A stretch of DNA of 5,547 nucleotides from Chloroflexota bacterium (lineage in GTDB: Bacteria > Chloroflexota > Ktedonobacteria > Ktedonobacterales > Ktedonobacteraceae). Position numbers and translations under genes: made by a program. Position 1 is the first letter of the stretch, and each line of letters starts with the position of its first letter. Location of the stretch: contig VBHI01000392.1 in the NCBI GenBank assembly GCA_005881495.1, forward strand, positions 1 through 5,547. Direction: 5' to 3'. Below the pieces are notes generated by a model. The model was not told where the DNA came from, searched no databases, and saw nothing but the letters and a program-made list of their open reading frames with translations. Of the stretch, positions 1 through 4,749 are shown piece after piece.

Positions 1-22
1 GTAAGTATTGTAGGTAGTCTTG

Positions 23-46
23 TGTATCTAAGGATACTTAGATGCA
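23..46. repeat. Dyad / hairpin upstream of the kinase gene
   Basis: A near-perfect inverted repeat: ATCTAAG (26-32), loop GATA, CTTAGAT (37-43). It extends outward through one T-G wobble, a G-C and a T-A pair, giving a 10-bp stem. A second, overlapping inverted repeat, GTATC (24-28) and GATAC (33-37), lies in the same element. No T-run follows, so it is unlikely to be an intrinsic terminator. It covers the expected -35 position of the candidate kinase promoter, which makes an operator or activator site the better reading. Confidence 0.55.
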
Positions 47-57
47 TTAGAGCAGAC

Positions 58-63
58 TATAAC
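58..63 (+). promoter_or_regulatory. Candidate -10 element for the kinase gene
   Basis: TATAAC matches the sigma-70 -10 consensus at five of six positions. The hexamer 17 bp upstream (35-40, TACTTA) is a poor -35 and lies inside the dyad at 23-46, as expected for an activator-dependent or repressed promoter. The predicted transcription start, near position 70, leaves a leader of about 34 nt before the ATG at 104. A 10-bp palindrome, AAAACGTTTT, sits at 66-75 around that start. There is no experimental support. Confidence 0.4.
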
Positions 64-103
64 GTAAAACGTTTTTCAAGCTTGTTCCAGGGGAGACTTT
101 AGT

Positions 104-1114
104 ATGCTCGATTGGTTAGGACAACAGTTTGGTAGCTATCAGCTCACCGGTTTATTGGGCCAGGGAGGCTTCGCAAATGTCTACCTGGGTGAGCATGTGC
201 GTTACGGTACGCGGGCTGCTATCAAGATACCGCGTAGTCGATCGCAGGACAAGGTGGAGCGCTTTGTCAAAGAGATCCGTACTCTTGCCGGGTTAGATCA
301 TCCCAATATCGTGGGGGTCTTGGAGTACGGTGTGGAGGGTCAAATTCCCTTTCTTGCGATGAACTTTGCACGCAAAGGCTCGTTGCAGCAAATCTATCGT
401 GAGGGCATGTTGTTCTCCCCAGGTACTATCGTGAGTTTTGTCAAGCAAATTGCAGATGGCTTGCAGTATATCCACGATCGAAGACTGGTCCATCGCGATG
501 TCAAACTGGGGAATATATTGCTGGGTCCACACAACACTGTTTGGCTCAGTGATTTTGGTATTGCTGTCAAAATTCCCAGGTTGTTATTTTTAAGAGAGTC
601 GCAAGGTAGCGCAGGTACGGTCGATTATATGTCGCCTGAACAACTGCAAGGAAAGCCTTGTCCGGCAAGTGATCAGTATGGACTAGGGGTTGTCGCCTAC
701 GAGCTGTTAACTGGCGATACTCCTTTCCACGGCAGTAAGCGGGAGATAGCGGAACAACATCTGTATGCTACACCACCACGCTTGCGTTCTCGGTTTCTGG
801 AGATCACGCCTGCTGTTGAGGGAGTAGTCAAACAGGCGTTAGCGAAGGACCCATACTCGCGCTTTGGTAGCGTGAGGGAGTTTGCGGTTGCGCTGGAGCA
901 GGCCAGCAAAGTGCCGGCTGTGGAGATTCGCCGGAGAAGCAGCGTTGTCGATCTACCGGCAGTAGTCATCTCCCGGCGACGTGTAGCGATCGAGGAGCTA
1001 GAAGTGGTAGCCCCTCGGAGGCGGGTAGCGCGTGATCCGTCACCATTGGTGCTCCATAGGAGGGGTGCAGGTGATCTGCGGGTGACGGATACCTCACGGC
1101 GGCGTGTGTTCTAG
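104..1114 (+). CDS. Soluble Hanks-type serine/threonine protein kinase with arginine-rich tail
   Basis: Cytoplasmic protein kinase expected to transfer the ATP gamma-phosphate to Ser/Thr of partner proteins. The start is supported by GGGGAG at 90-95, 8 nt before the ATG. All core motifs are present: glycine loop GQGGFANV (19-26), AAIK with K41, helix-C glutamate E57, catalytic loop HRDVKLGN (130-137, base D132), DFG (150-152), a likely activating threonine in GTVDYMSPE (T172), SDQYGLG with D190, and the late arginine in DPYSRF (R253). It should therefore be an active enzyme of the bacterial PknB-like class. The fold ends near residue 268. The last ~65 residues carry five arginine clusters and no membrane segment or recognisable sensor domain, whereas many bacterial kinases have a transmembrane helix plus external repeats. 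It is followed in the same direction by a SARP-like regulator, which recalls AfsK next to AfsR. The substrate is unknown, and that link is inference. Confidence 0.95.
   Translation: MLDWLGQQFGSYQLTGLLGQGGFANVYLGEHVRYGTRAAIKIPRSRSQDKVERFVKEIRTLAGLDHPNIVGVLEYGVEGQIPFLAMNFARKGSLQQIYREGMLFSPGTIVSFVKQIADGLQYIHDRRLVHRDVKLGNILLGPHNTVWLSDFGIAVKIPRLLFLRESQGSAGTVDYMSPEQLQGKPCPASDQYGLGVVAYELLTGDTPFHGSKREIAEQHLYATPPRLRSRFLEITPAVEGVVKQALAKDPYSRFGSVREFAVALEQASKVPAVEIRRRSSVVDLPAVVISRRRVAIEELEVVAPRRRVARDPSPLVLHRRGAGDLRVTDTSRRRVF
923..1111 (+). other. Arginine-cluster repeat tail of the kinase
   Basis: Residues 274-336 contain arginine clusters at 276-278, 291-293, 305-307, 319-320 and 332-334, spaced 15, 14, 14 and 13 residues apart. 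The first is followed by two serines (RRRSS); four of the five are preceded within two residues by a hydrophobic residue. The segment between clusters is rich in Val, Leu, Ala and Pro. The regular spacing suggests a degenerate repeat of about 14 residues. The function is unknown. A basic docking tail, a nucleic-acid or membrane-surface contact, or an autophosphorylation region are all possible. Confidence 0.7.
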
Positions 1115-1160
1115 TGGTCGATGCGTCTCCGTACTTGGCCTTAAGGTTACTGGCTGCCGC

Positions 1161-1184
1161 CACCGCTCACCACACCGCTCACCA
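1161..1184. repeat. Perfect 12-bp tandem direct repeat (two copies)
   Basis: CACCGCTCACCA occurs twice head to tail (1161-1172 and 1173-1184) in the gap between the kinase and the regulator gene. CCACACCG at 1170-1177 spans the junction and is the exact reverse complement of CGGTGTGG at 1206-1213, so a long-range 8-bp stem could form. An 8-bp palindrome, CACCGGTG, sits at 1203-1210. The repeat lies 14 bp upstream of a TTGCCA hexamer (1199-1204) and about 65 bp upstream of the better -10 at 1250. It could be a regulator-binding site or a recent small duplication. Confidence 0.6.
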
Positions 1185-1224
1185 CAGCACTGAGACAATT
1201 GCCACCGGTGTGGGGGTTCATTAT

Positions 1225-1255
1225 GCAGATAATTGGTAGATTTTTGTGATATACT
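1225..1255 (+). promoter_or_regulatory. Candidate promoter of the SARP-like gene with 11-bp-spaced direct repeats
   Basis: An extended -10, TGA-TATACT (1247-1255), matches the consensus well. There is no good -35 at 17 bp. Two short direct repeats, GCAGAT (1225-1230) and GTAGAT (1236-1241), are spaced exactly 11 bp start to start. The 7-bp unit that begins with the second repeat ends 7 bp before the -10. SARP-family activators are known to bind tandem heptamers at 11-bp period next to the -10, so autoregulation is plausible but unproven. The predicted start near 1262 gives a leader of about 39 nt. An alternative weaker promoter is TTGCCA (1199-1204), 17 bp, TATGCA (1222-1227). Confidence 0.42.
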
Positions 1256-1300
1256 GCTGAGGCAGGCGTAAGACCATTCGTTTCTCTATGAGGTAGCCTT

Positions 1301-3214
1301 ATGGCTAATGTTGCGGTTCACATGGCAATCCGCTTGTTTGGCTCACCTGAATCACGGATTGCGGGAGTACCCCTGGTTTTACATAACCACAAAGCGAAGG
1401 CACTCCTCTACTACCTGGCAGCTACAGGGCGATCTCATACCCGCGATCACCTTGCCACCTTGCTATGGAGTGAGTCTCCTGAAAGTAATGCACGCCACTC
1501 ACTGCGCTCGAGCCTCTATCGTATCCGCCAGGCACTGCATATTAAAGGCGCCGACGAGGTGCTGGCCGGAGACGGCGATATTGTCTACCTCAAATTGGAT
1601 GATGATGCCTGTGATGTTACCTATTTTCGCCGATTGCTGGCGAAGGGAAACGAGAGCGCATTGGCCGAGGCTGTGACCCTGTACCAGGGGCCATTGCTGC
1701 AAGGATTTTCGCTTACCGATGCGGCGCTGTTCGAAGAATGGGTGCGTTGCGAGGAAATCACCTTACGGCAGGCCTATCTTGTGTCGCTCCAACGCCTTGC
1801 ATCGTGGGCTGAAAACCGCCAATCGTGGGAAGAGGCGATTGCATATTTGCAGCGCATAGCCCAGCTTGATCCCCTCTCTGAGGAAGTGCAACAGAAGTTG
1901 ATAGGGCTGTATGTGCGCAGCGGGGCATTTGGGCAGGCATTGCAGCAATACCAGCTGTTCGAGACTGATTTGAAGCGAGAGCTTGGTCTCATGCCGTCCC
2001 CCGAGACTCAAGCGCTTGTTTTCACTGCTCCCAAATCGCTGCTCAGCAGCACGTCTCCTCAAGGTGGAACCAGGACACGTTATGCGATTGCTCAAGCTAC
2101 TGCCCACTTTGAATTAGGTGAGCTTGCACTGGTTGCGAATAACTATCAGGCCGCGGTCTCAGCGGCCAGGGCGGGCCTGGCAATCGCTGTACCTGCTGAA
2201 GATACACAGCGCATGGCACTCGTTGCGCGAGGGCACCGGCTCCTCGGCGCGGCATTGGCAATGGAAGGCAGTGATCTTGCCGCGGCCGAAAGCCACCTGC
2301 AAGAGGCGGTCGCCGCCCATAGAGTGACCGACAATATGAGTGAACTCTGTGCGACCTTATTTGAACTCGGCAATGTGGCCGCGCAACGCGGAGAACTCAA
2401 GCACGCCCTGGAATTGTACGAGGAGGCCGCGCGAACTGCCGAGATCGCGCGTACATACTATTTCCTCGCCCTTGCTTATAACAATTTTGCCTATCACAGT
2501 CTCTTGCTCGGTCAATTGGAAGCTGCCCGGCGCGCGCTCGGCAGAGGTTTTAGCCTGGCCGAAACCCATGAGATATTTGGCGCGCATTTACACCTCTTCA
2601 GCACGCAGGGCGAAATTTACCTGTATCATGGTGAATGGGTGGAGGCATCCAACTCATTCCAACAAGGTCTCTCGTTGGCAGAAGAGTTGGGCAACCTCGA
2701 ACGTCAGGCAGGCTACCGGGCCGGACTGGCCCTGGTTGCGCGCGGACAGCATAATGTTAAACGCGCAATCAGCCTCTTTGAGGAAGCACTTTCGCTCATC
2801 AGCGAAAAGGGTTACTGGCATCTACGAACACGCCTTCAACTCTGGCTAGCTGAGACGTTTCTACGGATTGGACGTTTGAGCGAAGCAGAACCACACCTTG
2901 ATGTAGCTTTAGCGACAACACAGAAGCAAGGGCGGGTGCTATTACTCATGCGAGGCGAGCGCCTCTATGCGCGACTGCTCGCTGCTCGGGGCGATTGGTC
3001 CAGCGCGCATGCGCTCTTTATCAAAACAGTAGAGCGAGCGTCTGGCCTGGACCTCTCTTTGGAAGTTGCACGGACACGAGCACTATGGGGCGAAACTGCT
3101 CTTCTTTACGCACCTGTTCCCTATAATGGACGCGAGCTGTTGATGAAAGCTCGCAAAGTATTCGCCGCTCACGATGCTCGTGCCGAATTATATGCATTGA
3201 TGGATGTGCTGTAG
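1301..3214 (+). CDS. SARP/AfsR-like transcriptional regulator: winged helix, BTAD, TPR; no ATPase domain
   Basis: Predicted DNA-binding activator of the SARP type. Residues 8-100 form an OmpR-like winged helix, with the likely recognition helix at 66-79 (HSLRSSLYRIRQAL). Residues 104-245 are a bacterial transcriptional activator domain; its signature stretches include LYQGPLLQGF (127-136), FEEWVR (144-149), LDPLSEE (189-195), YVRSGAFGQAL (204-214) and LKRELGLMPSPET (224-236). From about 262 to the end are some eight TPR-like helical pairs, for example 349-382, 388-422, 430-463, 470-503 and 510-540. Many AfsR relatives carry an NB-ARC/AAA ATPase between BTAD and TPRs. Here only a linker of about 15 residues (247-261) remains, and no Walker A motif is visible. 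GAGGT (1290-1294), 6 nt before ATG 1301, favours this start over the in-frame ATG at 1322, which has no good ribosome site. The likely partner, by position, is the upstream kinase. Confidence 0.93.
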   Translation: MANVAVHMAIRLFGSPESRIAGVPLVLHNHKAKALLYYLAATGRSHTRDHLATLLWSESPESNARHSLRSSLYRIRQALHIKGADEVLAGDGDIVYLKLDDDACDVTYFRRLLAKGNESALAEAVTLYQGPLLQGFSLTDAALFEEWVRCEEITLRQAYLVSLQRLASWAENRQSWEEAIAYLQRIAQLDPLSEEVQQKLIGLYVRSGAFGQALQQYQLFETDLKRELGLMPSPETQALVFTAPKSLLSSTSPQGGTRTRYAIAQATAHFELGELALVANNYQAAVSAARAGLAIAVPAEDTQRMALVARGHRLLGAALAMEGSDLAAAESHLQEAVAAHRVTDNMSELCATLFELGNVAAQRGELKHALELYEEAARTAEIARTYYFLALAYNNFAYHSLLLGQLEAARRALGRGFSLAETHEIFGAHLHLFSTQGEIYLYHGEWVEASNSFQQGLSLAEELGNLERQAGYRAGLALVARGQHNVKRAISLFEEALSLISEKGYWHLRTRLQLWLAETFLRIGRLSEAEPHLDVALATTQKQGRVLLLMRGERLYARLLAARGDWSSAHALFIKTVERASGLDLSLEVARTRALWGETALLYAPVPYNGRELLMKARKVFAAHDARAELYALMDVL

Positions 3215-3253
3215 GGACCCGATTTATCGCAATACAATTAACATACCTAAGTT

Positions 3254-3291
3254 TTGTCAAAATTAATGACAATAGATGCCTATTTTGGCAT
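3254..3291. terminator. Two weak hairpins between convergent genes
   Basis: The 65-bp gap between the two convergent stop codons holds TTGTCA (3254-3259) and TGACAA (3267-3272) around a 7-nt loop. A second stem, ATGCC (3276-3280) and GGCAT (3287-3291), overlaps the minus-strand stop codon. Both are short and AT-rich or weak, and neither is followed by a clean T-run on either strand. They are the only visible candidates for ending transcription of the convergent pair. Confidence 0.22.
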
Positions 3292-4308
3292 ATTACGAGC
3301 AATAATTGCTTTCAAATCATTCCAGTGCTGTGTAGGGTTATCAGATGCCATGGTATCATAGTAACTGTACCAGAGGATAATTCTCGGATGTGAATGTGCC
3401 AGTGTTTGGGAAAGCATCGACTCCATTTGGCTAGCAGTAGGATAGGGTGCACCTGGTGTACCATAATCACTATAGCTAAATGCTTGCAAAACGATCGCAC
3501 CATCCTCTCCATGTGCATCGGCGTATGCTTGTATGCCACCTACAACCGCAGCTGTCTGATGAATGGTGGGATAAGGGGAATGATGTCCAACTGGGTAAAA
3601 ATCAGTGCCTATTACTTCTGCGGTATCAAAAAAAGGACTGTTTCCATGCCATACCGATGTTGACTCTCCTGCATTATCTATAAAGAGTCGGGGATGGGTG
3701 GGATCCAGTTGGTGGACCACATCAGCAAGCGCCCTTTTCATCGCGCCATGATCACTTGGGTCTACTTCATCCCCAATATAATAGCCCCACACCGCTGGAT
3801 GATTTTTGACTACGTTCACCACATACCGAATAAAACCATGGTTGTCGGTACAATTGCATGTTTGCGCTAAAGCAGGAAACTCTGAGCGTAAACTTTTTCC
3901 ATTATAAAACCTGTGGTCTTTAAGCGTTATAATCACTTTCATGCCTACTGATTGTGCGCGATCAAGATAGGCTTTTTGAAAACTTGCATCACCATACATC
4001 TCATCATAATTAATCACCAATTTGAACCCTGCCGCGGCCATATCGTTTAAATGGGAAAGACACATTGCTGCATCCTTTGGACTACAACTTTCATAAAGGC
4101 CATATCCATCAAATGGTGTGGTAGAAGATGGTGTGGCAGAAGATGATATGGTAGAAGATGGTGTGGCAGAAGATGATATGGTAGAAGATGGTGTGACAGA
4201 AGATGATATACTTGTTTGTTTTGGTGCATTACATGCATTTAACGCAAGAGCAAGAACAATCATTGTGAGGGAAAGAAACCCAAGAATAGATGCATGTTTA
4301 GACTTCAT
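3280..4308 (-). CDS. Predicted lipoprotein with Ser/Thr-rich linker and TIM-barrel glycosidase-like domain
   Basis: A 342-residue surface-anchored protein. It has a lipoprotein signal: K2 and K4, a hydrophobic core (8-23), and lipobox LNAC with C26 as the lipidated cysteine; Asn at -2 is uncommon. Residues 34-64 are a Ser/Thr/Pro/Ala linker of about three 10-residue repeats, giving a flexible spacer. Residues 66-342 look like a clan-A-type glycosidase barrel: strand-like stretches FKLVIN (95-100), KVIITL (124-129), WGYYIGDEV (174-182), EVIGTDFYPVG (231-241), AIVLQAFS (271-278) and IILWYSYYD (310-318). D180/E181 align with the usual acid/base position. The expected nucleophile glutamate on strand 7 appears to be Q275. 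C75, C83, C151 and C153 could form disulfides. GGAGA (4319-4323) lies 10 nt before the ATG. It may act on or bind cell-wall or plant polysaccharide; the substrate is unknown. GC content is lower than in the flanking genes. Confidence 0.85.
   Translation of the reverse strand: MKSKHASILGFLSLTMIVLALALNACNAPKQTSISSSVTPSSTISSSATPSSTISSSATPSSTTPFDGYGLYESCSPKDAAMCLSHLNDMAAAGFKLVINYDEMYGDASFQKAYLDRAQSVGMKVIITLKDHRFYNGKSLRSEFPALAQTCNCTDNHGFIRYVVNVVKNHPAVWGYYIGDEVDPSDHGAMKRALADVVHQLDPTHPRLFIDNAGESTSVWHGNSPFFDTAEVIGTDFYPVGHHSPYPTIHQTAAVVGGIQAYADAHGEDGAIVLQAFSYSDYGTPGAPYPTASQMESMLSQTLAHSHPRIILWYSYYDTMASDNPTQHWNDLKAIIARNMPK
4121..4210 (-). repeat. 30-bp minisatellite, three copies, encoding the lipoprotein linker
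   Basis: Three head-to-tail units of 30 bp (4121-4150, 4151-4180, 4181-4210). The first two are identical and the third differs at two bases. Each unit splits into two related 15-bp halves, both built around AGAAGATG on the plus strand, so the array seems to have grown from a 15-bp unit that doubled and then triplicated. On the coding (minus) strand one unit gives the ten-residue block ISSSATPSST. The unit length is a multiple of three, so gain or loss of copies changes linker length without a frameshift. Confidence 0.92.
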
Positions 4309-4749
4309 TGATTGAATATCTCCATGATGGCAAAATACATTAATGCTTATCCTACTTAGCGCAATGATGAGAGCTTTTGTTTACTTGTACTTCATGATCG
4401 TTCTCATAGAAATGAGGAGCGTTTTGACGGTGGTTCTGATTGATTTCCCGACTTTTTCTCTTTGATTGTTCACTGTGGGTAATAGCACATAAAGCAGTAG
4501 TATGTCAAGCTCTCGCTTGATTACAAAAAAGCCACTAAAGCCGCTTCACGCCTAGATTAAAGCTCGGAGAGGTATGGGCCATCATTTTTCTTTGTGTAAG
4601 ACTCTTTCTCTTGGCAGTATGCTGCCGCTATTTTGGACAAAAATTAGGTCGTATACACATTTACCATCTTCAGTGACGTTTTAATGACGCCTCCTCAGTA
4701 TACTTAGCTTGTTGCCCGGAAAAACGCCGATCGAAAACGAGGTTCGCTC
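4309..4749. other. 441-bp intergenic region between divergent genes
   Basis: No convincing gene or structured RNA is visible. The stretch holds the 5' leader of the minus-strand lipoprotein, for which I find no convincing -10/-35 pair. It contains a hairpin, CTCAT/ATGAG (4403-4407 and 4412-4416, loop AGAA, extendable to 7 bp with one wobble). A second hairpin is TCAAGC/GCTTGA (4505-4510 and 4515-4520), whose loop reads GAGA, a GNRA tetraloop, on the minus strand. The maleylacetate reductase promoter candidate is at its right end. Neither hairpin is followed by a T-run. It is long enough to hold a small RNA, but nothing specific supports one. Confidence 0.5.
4674..4704 (+). promoter_or_regulatory. 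Candidate promoter of the maleylacetate reductase gene with 11-bp-spaced TGACG repeats
   Basis: The -10 candidate TATACT (4699-4704) sits inside the 8-bp palindrome AGTATACT (4697-4704) and matches five of six consensus bases. No recognisable -35 lies at 16-18 bp. Instead TGACG occurs at 4674-4678 and again at 4685-4689, 11 bp apart start to start. The second copy, read as a heptamer (4685-4691), ends 7 bp before the -10. This is the same geometry as the candidate before the SARP-like gene and close to that of SARP-activated promoters. It could equally be a chance pair of pentamers or a site for another regulator. The predicted start near 4711 gives a leader of about 39 nt. Confidence 0.4.

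Noticed and set aside
1288..1296. ATG-AGG-TAG two-codon minigene overlapping the regulator's ribosome site
   Set aside because: It has no upstream Shine-Dalgarno of its own. The GAGG is better explained as the ribosome site for ATG 1301.
2340..2849. Plus-strand 169-codon ORF inside the regulator gene
   Set aside because: Out-of-frame shadow of the TPR region. Its composition is unlike a folded protein, and the overlapping frame has clear domain matches.
3021..3302. Minus-strand 93-codon ORF across the regulator 3' end
   Set aside because: Mostly antisense to the TPR coding region and overlaps the end of the lipoprotein gene, with no recognisable motif.
4047..4238. Minus-strand ORF rich in HHLLPYHLLP repeats
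   Set aside because: Another frame of the same minisatellite inside the lipoprotein gene, explained fully by repeat periodicity.
4118..4315. Plus-strand ORF of 65 codons with acidic MVEDGVAEDD repeats
   Set aside because: It is the antisense reading of the 30-bp minisatellite and signal peptide of the lipoprotein gene. Because the period is a multiple of three, several frames stay open. No ribosome site or coding signal supports it.
4403..4416. CTCAT/ATGAG hairpin as a terminator
   Set aside because: The stem is short, has no following T-run, and no gene ends near it on either strand.
4505..4520. TCAAGC/GCTTGA hairpin as a terminator or small RNA
   Set aside because: The T-run on the minus strand precedes the stem rather than following it, and no promoter or wider structure supports an RNA gene.
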